Source: DAITAZ01 sp036824045
Lineage (GTDB): Bacteria > Pseudomonadota > Gammaproteobacteria > Burkholderiales > Rhodocyclaceae
Assembly: GCA_036824045.1 (NCBI GenBank)
Contig: DAITAZ010000042.1
Location: 1 to 31,650, forward strand
DNA: 31,650 nt
Direction of reading: 5' to 3'
The notes beneath the pieces are model-generated. The model saw nothing but the letters and a program-made list of their open reading frames with translations. It was not told the DNA's origin and made no database searches. Of the stretch, positions 18,443-25,854 are shown piece after piece; position 1 is the stretch's first letter, and each line of letters starts with the position of its first letter. The translations under genes were made by a program, and so were the position numbers.

Positions 18443-19906
18443 TCAGGTGGCGCGGGGGCGGGCCAGCCAGGGCAACCGCCCGGTGAGCGCCGGGTCATTG
18501 ATGAGCGGGTGCCGGGTCGCCCACAACAGGGCCACCCAGGCGAAGGCGGTGACAAGCCCCAGGCCGAGCAAGGCCAGGGGCGGGACGGCGAGCTGCCCCG
18601 CCTGCCGGGCCAGCGCGAAGGCGGCAGGCACGGCAAGCGTCCCTGCCGCCACCAGCAGGCTGTGGCCCAGGCCCCGGGCCAGTGCCCGGTAACGGGTGGG
18701 CAGGGCGCGGTCCTTCAGGCGGTAGAGCACGGGCACGCTGTAGGCGTAGATGGCGGCAAAGGCGCAGGCGTAGGCCAGCAGGTTGTTGAACCACAGGGCG
18801 GCCGCCACCAGCGCCGCCACCCGTACCGGCTGCACCAGCAGTTCGCCGCGCAGGGTGAGGTCGGCCCGCCCCAGGGCGTTGAGCAGGGCCTGGATCAGGT
18901 TCCACAGGCTGGCCACCGCGCCCGCCAGGCAAAACACGGGCACCAGTTCCGCCGCCGGCGCCCACTGGGGACCGAAGAGCAGCGCCAGCACCTCGGCCGG
19001 ATAGAGGGCGAGAAAACCATAGAACGGCCAGGCCACCACCGTCACCAGGGTCAGGCTGTGGATGAACTGGGCCTCCACGTCTTCCCCCTGGCGGCGTGCC
19101 CGGGCAAAGGCAGGAAAAGCCACGTTGCGGATGGCCGCCATGAAGTCCCGGTGGAAGAGGTTCATCACCCCCAGGGCACGGTTGAGGTAACCCACGGCGC
19201 CAAAGCCCAGCACCCGGCCGATCACCAGGTCGTTCACATTCACCGCCAGTTCCGCCACCACCGACGAAGCTGTCACCCGCCCACCAAAGCCCAGCACCTC
19301 CCGCCAGTGGGCCAGTTGCCAGGGCAGCAGGCGGCCGCCCCGTTCCAGCGCCACCGCCAGCGCGCTGGTCACGGCGATGCTGGCCAGCCACGCCCACACC
19401 AGGCTCATGTGGGCAAAGCCCCACCAGGCGAGCAGGATGCCCAGGCCGATGTTGGCCACGCTGGCCGCCAGGTTGATCCAGAACACCTTGCCGAAGGCCA
19501 GCGCCCGCCGCAGCAGGGCCAGCCGCACCGCGCCGAAGGGCACCAGGGCGAAGCCGGCCGCCATCACCATCAGCGCCTCGCGAAGCCGCTCGTCCCGGTA
19601 GAAAGCCGCCAGCGGCCCCGCCGCCAGCAACACCAGCAGGCCCAGGCTCCACGACACCAGCAGCATCACCGTGGCGGCGGTGTCGGTCTTCTCCGGCGTC
19701 AGGTGCTTCTCCTGCACCAGATAGGAGGCCACGCCGAAATCCCGCACCACCTGGGCCACGCCGACCAGGGCCGCCGCCACCGAATAGACCCCCACGTCCT
19801 CGGGCCGCAGCAACCGCGCCAGCACCACGAAGGACACCAGTTGCAGCACCACCAGCAGGTATTTCTCCGTCACCGAGATGAGGAGGGAGCGGCGGACCGA
19901 GGTCAC
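18443..19906 (-). CDS. Wzx-like oligosaccharide flippase (MOP superfamily)
   Basis: Integral membrane protein of 487 residues with about 12-14 hydrophobic segments, of the polysaccharide transporter type in the MOP exporter superfamily. Its N-terminus (LLVVLQLVSFVVLARLLRPEDVGVY) and the region GYLNRALGVMNLFHRDF are typical of RfbX/Wzx-like lipopolysaccharide biosynthesis flippases. It should move undecaprenyl-linked oligosaccharide from the inner to the outer leaflet. A GTG start at 19906 is supported by GGAGGG 7 bases upstream and overlaps the preceding gene's stop by four bases (GTGA). It sits among four glycosyltransferases, which supports a repeat-unit export role. No polymerase (Wzy) or chain-length regulator is visible in the window. 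Confidence 0.9.
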   Translation of the reverse strand: MTSVRRSLLISVTEKYLLVVLQLVSFVVLARLLRPEDVGVYSVAAALVGVAQVVRDFGVASYLVQEKHLTPEKTDTAATVMLLVSWSLGLLVLLAAGPLAAFYRDERLREALMVMAAGFALVPFGAVRLALLRRALAFGKVFWINLAASVANIGLGILLAWWGFAHMSLVWAWLASIAVTSALAVALERGGRLLPWQLAHWREVLGFGGRVTASSVVAELAVNVNDLVIGRVLGFGAVGYLNRALGVMNLFHRDFMAAIRNVAFPAFARARRQGEDVEAQFIHSLTLVTVVAWPFYGFLALYPAEVLALLFGPQWAPAAELVPVFCLAGAVASLWNLIQALLNALGRADLTLRGELLVQPVRVAALVAAALWFNNLLAYACAFAAIYAYSVPVLYRLKDRALPTRYRALARGLGHSLLVAAGTLAVPAAFALARQAGQLAVPPLALLGLGLVTAFAWVALLWATRHPLINDPALTGRLPWLARPRAT

Positions 19907-21162
19907 CGATCAACCCTCCTGCCGCGCGGCGGTGGCACCACCCGCGCCAGCAGGTCCGCAAGCTCGCGGCTGCGGGCCTCGCGGGAGGCTTCCCGCGCGG
20001 CGCCGGGGGCGGGGCCAGGCAGGTCGCCGGCCACCAGCCCGGCGAGCGTGCGCGCCAGCAGGCGCTCGATGGCCGCCTCGTCGTTCAGGGGCGCCAGCAG
20101 CGAGACGCCGGCCCGCTTGAGCGCCCAGGCGGTGTCCCCCAGGGGGTCGGTCAGGCCGAGCACCGGCCGGCCGCAACGCAGGTATTCGTAGAGCTTGGCG
20201 GGGATCTGGTCGTTGCAGTTGGCGGCCTGGAGCACCAGCAAACCGTCGGCGGCGAGCATCTCCGCCAGGGCCGCCCGATAGGGCAGGGCCGGCGCCACCT
20301 CCACCTGTTCTTCCACCCCGTGGCGGGCGGCCAGATCCCGCAGCAGGTCTTCGTGCACCGCGGCACGGAAGCGCAGCACCAGGCGGTCCGCCCCCGGCGT
20401 CCCGGCCCGGCGAAACTGTCCGAGTGCCGCGATCAACGCCGATGGGTCCCGCTCCGAGGGATAGACGATGCCACTGTGCAGGAGCACGAAGCGCCCGGGC
20501 AGCAGAGGGCTGGCTGGGGCCGCCAGCCCGGCGAAGCTTTCCTCGTCGTAACCGTTTTCGATGATGCCCAGCCGGCTCGCGCACGCGGGATAGCGGTTGG
20601 CGTAGAAACGCGCGGTGCCCGGGGTGGTCACCACCGTGGCCGCGGCCAGCCGGAAGGCGCGGGCCTCCACCGCCCGGTAGGCGGCCCAGGTGGCCGGGTC
20701 TTCCGGGTAGCCCTCCTGCGCCATCGGGTCGCGGAAATCCGCGATCCAGGGCAAACCCGAAGCCTCCGCCAGATCGGCCCCGATGCTGTGGGCGGTGGCC
20801 ACGGGAAAGGTGGACCAGATGGCAGCGGGCCGATAGCGGCGAATCATCCGCCGCCCCGTCAGCCAGCCCCCCAGCCGCCAGGCCAGAAAGCGGTCCGGCC
20901 GCGCCAGAAAACCCGGATAGCGCCCCGCCAGCGCCAGATGGCGCGCCGTGTCCAGGCCAAAGGCCCGCTCCACCACCAGCCCGGCCGGAATCTCCCGCAA
21001 CAGGTCGTCGCTGGTGCGCCCATAGGCCCGGGGAGCGATGGTCAGCACCAAAGGCTCCCACCCCAGCGCGGGCAGATGGCGGGCAAAGCGCAGGGTGCGC
21101 TGGATGCCGCTGCTGCCGGCCAGGGGCGGAAAGTGATAGGCGACCATCAGCAGACGACGCAT
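19903..21162 (-). CDS. GT4-like glycosyltransferase, first gene of the minus arm
   Basis: A 419-residue glycosyltransferase. The start MRRLLMVAYHFPPLAGSSGI is the typical N-terminus of GT4-like enzymes in exopolysaccharide and LPS loci. IWSTFPVATAHSIG and WIADFRDPM are also characteristic, and the donor side has LHSGIVYPSERDPSALI and NDQIPAKLYEYLRCGRPVL. The tail (REASREARSREL) is low-complexity. GGAGG lies 5 bases before the ATG at 21162. It heads the minus-strand operon that runs through to 10238, and it is divergent from the ACP gene with 197 bases between. Which sugar it transfers is unknown. Confidence 0.88.
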   Translation of the reverse strand: MRRLLMVAYHFPPLAGSSGIQRTLRFARHLPALGWEPLVLTIAPRAYGRTSDDLLREIPAGLVVERAFGLDTARHLALAGRYPGFLARPDRFLAWRLGGWLTGRRMIRRYRPAAIWSTFPVATAHSIGADLAEASGLPWIADFRDPMAQEGYPEDPATWAAYRAVEARAFRLAAATVVTTPGTARFYANRYPACASRLGIIENGYDEESFAGLAAPASPLLPGRFVLLHSGIVYPSERDPSALIAALGQFRRAGTPGADRLVLRFRAAVHEDLLRDLAARHGVEEQVEVAPALPYRAALAEMLAADGLLVLQAANCNDQIPAKLYEYLRCGRPVLGLTDPLGDTAWALKRAGVSLLAPLNDEAAIERLLARTLAGLVAGDLPGPAPGAAREASREARSRELADLLARVVPPPRGRRVDR

Positions 21163-21224
21163 CGCGACCTCCGCTTTTGCTGCAGCGCACTCGGGTTTTC
21201 CCTTTTGCATCGAGAAACGGACCT

Positions 21225-21230
21225 TATAAT
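21225..21230 (+). promoter_or_regulatory. Consensus -10 box upstream of the ACP operon
   Basis: TATAAT at 21225-21230 is a perfect sigma-70 -10 hexamer in a very GC-rich context, 130 bases before the ACP start codon. The best -35 candidate, TTTGCA at 21204-21209 (4 of 6), has a short 15-base spacer, so the promoter is not fully convincing. The position between divergent operons supports a regulatory role. Confidence 0.45.
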
Positions 21231-21359
21231 TCGCCCTCCAAACGGCCCGCCCCGGGAGAGGGAAAGGCGCCGGCGCACAGGGTTGCCAGATAGATACGGC
21301 CCCGGCCCGGCAAGCTTGAGGCGGTGCCCATATTCGATGCCTTGCACAGGGAGACAGCC

Positions 21360-21611
21360 ATGGATGTCGTAAAAGAAGTACAAATCGTCCTCGACCAAAT
21401 CCTCAACCTGGGGGAGCGGGCCCAGGCATTCAGCGCCGAATCCCCCCTGCTGGGGGCCGTGCCCGAGCTCGACTCCATGGCGGTGGTGGGCGTGATCACC
21501 GGCCTGGAAGAACGCTTCGGCTTCATCTTCGAGGATGACGAGATCGATGGCTCCGTGTTCCGCACCTTCGGCACCCTGGTCGATGCGGTGCGCGCCAAGC
21601 TGGGGGCTTGA
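21360..21611 (+). CDS. Acyl carrier protein, exosortase A locus type
   Basis: Small acidic carrier protein of 83 residues. Ser39 in PELDSMAVV is the phosphopantetheine attachment site, and the helices before and after it (VVKEVQIVLDQILNL and EERFGFIFEDDEI) match the ACP/PCP four-helix fold. It would hold an acyl or aminoacyl group as a thioester. The likely loading enzyme is the AMP-forming ligase encoded on the opposite arm (inference). The ATG at 21360 has GGGAG six bases upstream; an upstream in-frame start at 21324 lacks one. The stop is immediately followed by the TTG start of the next gene, so the two are coupled. Dedicated ACPs next to paired hydrolases are seen in exosortase A loci. 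Confidence 0.9.
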   Translation: MDVVKEVQIVLDQILNLGERAQAFSAESPLLGAVPELDSMAVVGVITGLEERFGFIFEDDEIDGSVFRTFGTLVDAVRAKLGA

Positions 21612-22445
21612 TTGATCCCCACCCGCGAGTTCTTCTTCCTCGACTGCCCGCCCGGGCAGCGCTACTGCGTGCTGGACGCCCCGCCGGGCGTGCAGCCCCG
21701 GGGCACCGTGTTGTTCGTGCCCCCGTTTGCGGAGGAGATGAACAAGAGCCGCCGCGCCGTGGCCCTGGCCTGCGCCGCCCTGGTGGAAGAACGCTACGCT
21801 GTGCTGCGCCTGGACCCCTACGGCACCGGCGACAGCAGCGGCGAATTCGCCGAGGCCAGCATCGCCCGCTGGCAGGCGGACCTGATGGCCGGGGCCGCCT
21901 GGCTCAGTCAGCGTTACGGCCGGGTGGACTGGCTGTGGGGCCTGCGCCTGGGCGCGCCCCTGGCCTGCCGGCTCGCCACCGCCCTGCCCACCCGCCCCGG
22001 CCTGCTGCTGTGGCAGCCGGTGGTGGCCGGCAAAGGCCATTTCACCCAGTTCCTGCGGATGAAGCTCGCCAGCGAGATGCTCTCCGCCGGGCAGGCCCAG
22101 GGCGGCACCGGTGCGCTGCGGGCACAACTGGCGGCCGGCGAGGCGGTCGAGGTGGGCGGCTACGAGCTCTCGCCCACGCTGGCCGCCGAGCTTGACGCCC
22201 TGAACCTGGAACTGCCCGCCGACTACCCCGGCCGGGTGCTGTGGGGCGAGGTGGCAGCCCCGGCCGAACCCACCGCCGAGCCCGCCCTCAGCCCCGCCTC
22301 CAGACGGGTGGTGGAGGGCTGGCGCGCCCAGGGCGTGCGGGTGGAAGACTTCGCCGCCACCGGCCTGCCCTTCTGGCAAACCCAGGAGATCGACGAAGGC
22401 CGAGCCCTCACCGGCGCTACCCTGGCCCGGCTTTTCCCCGCCTGA
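21612..22445 (+). CDS. Alpha/beta-hydrolase-fold protein 2, exosortase A system type, lacking the nucleophile
   Basis: A 277-residue alpha/beta-hydrolase-fold protein. LFVPPFAEEMNKSRRA and LDPYGTGDSSGEF are the standard strand-loop motifs. The nucleophile elbow reads GLRLG, with Arg112 where Ser is expected, and the C-terminal region around GLPFWQTQEID has no catalytic His. It therefore looks non-hydrolytic and may be a scaffold, acyl-binding subunit or partner of hydrolase 1. It resembles the family I recall as TIGR03101. The start is TTG at 21612, directly after the ACP stop (TGATTG), with GGGGGC as ribosome-binding sequence. A hairpin with a T-run follows at 22464-22489, before the next gene. 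Function is unproven. Confidence 0.85.
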   Translation: MIPTREFFFLDCPPGQRYCVLDAPPGVQPRGTVLFVPPFAEEMNKSRRAVALACAALVEERYAVLRLDPYGTGDSSGEFAEASIARWQADLMAGAAWLSQRYGRVDWLWGLRLGAPLACRLATALPTRPGLLLWQPVVAGKGHFTQFLRMKLASEMLSAGQAQGGTGALRAQLAAGEAVEVGGYELSPTLAAELDALNLELPADYPGRVLWGEVAAPAEPTAEPALSPASRRVVEGWRAQGVRVEDFAATGLPFWQTQEIDEGRALTGATLARLFPA

Positions 22446-22463
22446 GGGGCGCCGCCCCCGGGC

Positions 22464-22489
22464 GCCTGCCGCGGCAGGCTGAAATTTTT
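22464..22489 (+). terminator. Terminator-like hairpin between the two hydrolase genes
   Basis: GCCTGC (22464-22469) and GCAGGC (22474-22479) pair around a CGCG loop, followed by TGAAATTTTT. The shape fits an intrinsic terminator or attenuator inside the operon, which would lower expression of hydrolase 1 and the TPR gene relative to the ACP. Confidence 0.45.
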
Positions 22490-22514
22490 CCCGCCCGGGC
22501 CGTCTACAAGTTCC

Positions 22515-23444
22515 ATGACGACAGACGGACCCCTGCCCACCGGGCAACGCTTCCGCGAGCGCGCCCTGGCCTTTGATTGCCGGGGCGAGCGGCTGCCCGG
22601 CATCCTCACCCTGCCCGAGAACCCGGCCGGCCCGGCCGTGCTCATCGTGGTGGGCGGCCCCCAGTACCGGGTCGGCAGCCATCGCCAGTTCGTGCACCTG
22701 GCACGGCACCTGGCACGTCGCGGCGTCGCCAGCCTGCGCTTCGACGTGCGCGGGATGGGCGACGGCAGCGGCCAGATGCGCGGCTTCGAAGCCCTGGAGG
22801 CCGACATCGCCGCCGCCACCCATGCCCTCAGCGGCGCCCTGCCGGACCTGCCCGGCGTAGTGATCTGGGGCCTGTGCGACGGCGCCTCCGCCGCCTGCCT
22901 CTATGTGGCGCAGGACCCGCGCATCCGCGGCCTGGTGCTGGCCAACCCCTGGGTGCGCTCGGAACGCTCCGAAGCCGCCACCTACATCCGCCACTACTAC
23001 CTGCAGCGGCTCCTGAATCCCGAGTTCTGGCGCAAGCTCGCCCGGGGCGGCCTGGACTGGCGGGACAGCCTGGGCTCCCTGGCGGGATTCCTGCGCCGGT
23101 TGCGCTCCCGCCCCCAGGACGCAACCGCGGCCGCAGCCGCGCTGCCCTACCCGCAGCGGATGGCGGCGGGGCTCGCCGCCTTTGGCGGCGACGTGCTGCT
23201 GCTGCTCTCGGGCCAGGATCTCACCGCCCGGGAATTCAGCGACCATGCCGCATCGGACCCCCACTGGCAGGCCGCCCTGGGCAAGTGCCGGGTCAGCCGC
23301 GAAACCCTGGCCGACGCCAACCACACCTTTTCCAGCCGGGAATGGCGGGACCAGGTCGCCCGGCTCACCGGCCAATGGCTCGCCGCCCTGCCGCCGTCCG
23401 CCATGCAACCCGCCAACCCGCTCGCCGAAACCCCTGCCACCTAG
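22515..23444 (+). CDS. Alpha/beta-hydrolase-fold protein 1, exosortase A system type, with cysteine nucleophile
   Basis: A 309-residue alpha/beta-hydrolase-fold enzyme. The nucleophile elbow reads GLCDG, with Cys121 in place of Ser. Asp235 (SGQDLTAREF) and His270 (DANHTFS) complete a plausible Cys-Asp-His triad. Cysteine at this position is known in dienelactone hydrolase and PHA synthase, where it carries acyl groups, so this may be an acyl transferase or thioesterase acting on the neighbouring ACP (inference). VGGPQYRVGSHRQFV and FDVRGMGDGSG are the other conserved loops. It resembles the family I recall as TIGR03100. The ATG at 22515 has only a weak ribosome-binding site. It lies 69 bases after hydrolase 2 and 16 bases before the TPR gene. 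Confidence 0.87.
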   Translation: MTTDGPLPTGQRFRERALAFDCRGERLPGILTLPENPAGPAVLIVVGGPQYRVGSHRQFVHLARHLARRGVASLRFDVRGMGDGSGQMRGFEALEADIAAATHALSGALPDLPGVVIWGLCDGASAACLYVAQDPRIRGLVLANPWVRSERSEAATYIRHYYLQRLLNPEFWRKLARGGLDWRDSLGSLAGFLRRLRSRPQDATAAAAALPYPQRMAAGLAAFGGDVLLLLSGQDLTAREFSDHAASDPHWQAALGKCRVSRETLADANHTFSSREWRDQVARLTGQWLAALPPSAMQPANPLAETPAT

Positions 23445-23460
23445 CCGCTTCATCGACACC

Positions 23461-24111
23461 ATGCGAAAAACTGTCATCCAAACCGCTCTCGGCCTGGCCA
23501 TCACCCTGGCCGCCGGCGCAACCCACGCCCTGGACATGGAATGCGGCCAGCTCACCAACGGCTACGGCCCCTACGACTACCGCACCGCCAAACCCGGCCA
23601 GCGCCGGCTGGTGGAAGACCACCACTTCACCAGCCAGGTGGAGCGCCTGGAAAAAGGCCAGAGCAGCTACCTGGGCGACGACATCGACTACACCCTGCGC
23701 GCCTTTCCCAACCACCCGCGGGCCCTGATGGCCATGCGCCGACTCTCGGAGCGGCTGAAGACGCCGTTCCCCAAGGGCGCCAAATTCCACGTGGAGTGCT
23801 ACTTCGAACGGGCCGTGCGCTTCGCCCCGGACGACGCCACCGCCCACACCCTCTACGGCCTCTACCTCACCAGCCACGGCAAGCGGGAAGACGCCCTGGC
23901 CCGCCTGCGCATGGCCGACGGGCTGCAAAAAGACAGCGCCGACGTGCATTACAACCTGGGGCTGGCCTATTTCTCCCTCGGGGAACATGCCAAGGCGCTG
24001 GAGCACGCCCATCAGGCCTACGCGCTGGGTTTCCCGCTGCCAGGCCTGAAGAACAAGCTCAAGCAGGCGGGCACATGGCGCGACGCCCCGGACGCGAACC
24101 CGGCCCAGTGA
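23461..24111 (+). CDS. Secreted tetratricopeptide-repeat protein
   Basis: A 216-residue exported protein. It has a signal peptide (MRKTVIQTALGLAITLAAGA, cleavage near THA-LDM). The C-terminal half has two to three TPR units: DDATAHTLYGLYLTSHGKRE, then SADVHYNLGLAYFSLGEHAK with the usual W/L/G/Y/A/P-type spacing. The N-terminal part has MECGQLTNGYGPYDY and no fold I recognise. It probably acts in the periplasm as a protein-protein adaptor for the polysaccharide or sorting machinery. The ATG at 23461 directly precedes the signal peptide, though the ribosome-binding site is weak; it follows hydrolase 1 by 16 bases and closes the plus arm. A 14-bp stem hairpin lies just downstream. Confidence 0.82.
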   Translation: MRKTVIQTALGLAITLAAGATHALDMECGQLTNGYGPYDYRTAKPGQRRLVEDHHFTSQVERLEKGQSSYLGDDIDYTLRAFPNHPRALMAMRRLSERLKTPFPKGAKFHVECYFERAVRFAPDDATAHTLYGLYLTSHGKREDALARLRMADGLQKDSADVHYNLGLAYFSLGEHAKALEHAHQAYALGFPLPGLKNKLKQAGTWRDAPDANPAQ

Positions 24112-24466
24112 CACCCCGCCCGACACCCGCGGGCGCTGCGGCGGATCACCTACCCTGCCGCAGCGCCCGCCCCGCTGTCGCCGACACCGCCCGAGCTGGC
24201 CGGCCTTGACCGACCGCTCCCGCCCCCGGATCTGACGGGCGGCGACACATCCGGGAGCGGGCCCGCAACGGGCCTGCGCTCCCATCGCAACCAGCGGGCG
24301 ACAGGACATGCGGCGAAACATCCGTGCCGGCAAACCCGGGCGATCCAACCATAACTTGCGTCACGTCGCATCGACCCCCGTTGCCCGGGCTCAAGCCCCT
24401 GCCGGCCCGCATTCCGCCTGACTGTCCCGCCCCCCTTGCTGACCCGCCCGCTGGCTGCGTAAACCT
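24112..24466. other. Convergent intergenic region rich in hairpins
   Basis: These 355 bases separate the TPR gene (+) from the end of the PEP-CTERM gene (-). I see no supported gene. Beside the 14-bp hairpin at 24129-24170 there are CCCGGAT (24225-24231) facing ATCCGGG (24249-24255), and GGCCCG (24260-24265) facing CGGGCC (24269-24274). The structures probably mark termination of the converging transcripts. Confidence 0.55.
24129..24170 (+). terminator. Long perfect hairpin after the TPR gene
   Basis: GCGGGCGCTGCGGC (24129-24142) and GCCGCAGCGCCCGC (24157-24170) form a perfect 14-bp stem with a 14-base loop, 17 bases after the TPR stop. No T-run follows. It is the likely transcription end of the plus arm, perhaps with Rho. 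Confidence 0.6.
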
Positions 24467-25384
24467 TCAGGCCTTAACCTTGCGCCGGCGCAGCACGCTC
24501 AGGCCCGCCAGCGCCACACCAAACAGCCCCAAGGTCGCCGGCTCGCTCACCCGCACGCCCGGCCCGAAGTAGATGGTGGTGTCGTTACGCACCGGGAAAG
24601 CGGTGCCGCGGGTGCCGGTCTGCAACTGGCCGGAGCCGAACAGGCCTTCCAGCGTCCAGCCGGTGAAGCCCTGATTGCGGTTGGAAACCGCGATGCCACC
24701 CGGGTTGATGGCGTAGGAGCCCGCAAACACGCCCGCTGCCGGGTAATCGGAAAGCTTTTCCGGCCCAAGCATGTTCCACTTGCTCTCGTCTGCCATGTCC
24801 AGCACCAGGCGCAGGGTGCCGTTGGTGGCGCTGGAGGCTACCTGGTCCTTGGTCCCGGCGATGCGGAAGTCGTTGCTCGAATCCTCGAACATCAGGCCGA
24901 CGGTGTTGGCGCCTGCGGTAAAGGAACCGGTGGTGGTGGTGGGCAGCAGGCCACTGCTCACGCCCGGCAGGTTGGCCAGGGCGTAGTAGATGGAGTTGGG
25001 GTGGCTCACCGCCTTGAACCCGTAGGAAAAGCAGGAGGCTGCCGCGCCGCATCCGCCCGCCGCCGCCTTGGAAGCCACCTCGGTGGCGAACACGGCGGTC
25101 AGCTCGTTGTAGGCGGTGCCCTGGCCGATGGCGGTGCCGGTGCCGCTGATCACGTCATTGACCCGGTTGAAGCCGATGAAGCTCACCAGCCAGTCGCCCA
25201 CGTCCACCTTGCCGGTGCTGTTGCGGTCCACCCACAACTGGCTGCCATCGTCGCTCAGGTTGTTGAGCGTGCCCCCGACAAACAGGGAGGAGGGCGAAGC
25301 CCCGGCATGGGCCACGGAGATCCCGGCGGTCATGAGCAGGGAGGCAGCCAGAGCGCGGAGTTTGAATTTACGGCTAGTGGTCAT
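24467..25384 (-). CDS. PEP-CTERM domain protein with an EF-hand-like loop
   Basis: A 305-residue exported protein. The N-terminal signal peptide is cleaved near AHA-GAS (residue 27). The C-terminus carries a PEP-CTERM sorting signal: SEPATLGLFG near residues 280-290, a hydrophobic helix and a basic end (RRRKVKA). The first residue of the motif is Ser instead of Pro. Exosortase would cleave here and release or anchor the protein in the extracellular matrix. DRNSTGKVDVGD at 53-64 resembles a calcium-binding EF-hand/dockerin loop. The ATG at 25384 has GGAG six bases upstream and is preferred over the ATG 12 bases earlier. A sigma-54-type promoter lies about 90-105 bases upstream. No exosortase gene is in the window, so sorting depends on one elsewhere. 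Confidence 0.9.
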   Translation of the reverse strand: MTTSRKFKLRALAASLLMTAGISVAHAGASPSSLFVGGTLNNLSDDGSQLWVDRNSTGKVDVGDWLVSFIGFNRVNDVISGTGTAIGQGTAYNELTAVFATEVASKAAAGGCGAAASCFSYGFKAVSHPNSIYYALANLPGVSSGLLPTTTTGSFTAGANTVGLMFEDSSNDFRIAGTKDQVASSATNGTLRLVLDMADESKWNMLGPEKLSDYPAAGVFAGSYAINPGGIAVSNRNQGFTGWTLEGLFGSGQLQTGTRGTAFPVRNDTTIYFGPGVRVSEPATLGLFGVALAGLSVLRRRKVKA

Positions 25385-25473
25385 TTGAGACTCCATACTT
25401 GTATTGTTCGATCCGGCGGGGCCCCGACAGTGTCCCGAACTGCGGATTGGCCTGTCGCCGATGACAGACACTG

Positions 25474-25489
25474 AGCAGCAACCGTGCCA
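25474..25489 (-). promoter_or_regulatory. Sigma-54 (-24/-12) promoter of the PEP-CTERM gene
   Basis: On the minus strand TGGCACG-N4-CTGCT matches the consensus TGGCACG-N4-TTGCW at 7 of 7 and 4 of 5 positions, with exact GG-N10-GC spacing. Transcription would start near 25463, leaving a leader of about 80 bases. PEP-CTERM genes in floc-forming betaproteobacteria are known to be controlled by RpoN with the PrsK/PrsR pair, which supports the call. Confidence 0.7.
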
Positions 25490-25503
25490 GTCACTCCAAA
25501 ACC

Positions 25504-25520
25504 TTGCAAAACCCATGCAA
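25504..25520. promoter_or_regulatory. Inverted repeat upstream of the sigma-54 promoter
   Basis: TTGCA (25504-25508) and TGCAA (25516-25520) form a perfect dyad with 7 bases between, centred about 49 bases upstream of the predicted start. It could be an activator site, though sigma-54 enhancers are usually further upstream. Short dyads also occur by chance. Confidence 0.3.
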
Positions 25521-25854
25521 CACCCTGTTCTCAAAGCGCTTTTCGGCAATCTCACCACGCAGCACAACATAACTCCCGAAAACCCGCTGTAAGCCCCGTC
25601 GACACAGCACCCGCCCCCGGCCAGCCCGCGCCCGGCTCCGCGTGCCCCGGCCGGGCGGCGGGTGTGCATTTCTCCACCGCCGCCCGCGCCCAGGCGGAAA
25701 TCCGCCACGGACATGACGCCACCGGAACGCGGCAAACGGGTGCGCGCCCCCTCGGAGAGAAACCGCTTCTGTAAAAACCGTCGACGATCGTTGGGGTACC
25801 GCCCCCGGGCGCCTGCCAAGCGGCTCGGCCCGGCCACGCCCGGAACGGCCCGCC

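Larger units (their letters stand above)
25385..25854. other. Intergenic region holding the PEP-CTERM promoter
   Basis: This 470-base stretch lies between the start of the PEP-CTERM gene and the end of the hybrid kinase gene, both on the minus strand. Reading frames in it are short, Pro/Ala-rich and lack ribosome-binding sites, so I call no gene. It contains the sigma-54 promoter (25474-25489), the dyad at 25504-25520 and a CTGTC-N6-GACAG dyad at 25452-25467 near the predicted transcription start. Confidence 0.55.

Noticed and set aside
25484..25774. Possible 96-codon gene in the region upstream of the PEP-CTERM gene
   Set aside because: Pro/Ala-rich translation, no ribosome-binding site, and it overlaps the sigma-54 promoter on the other strand.
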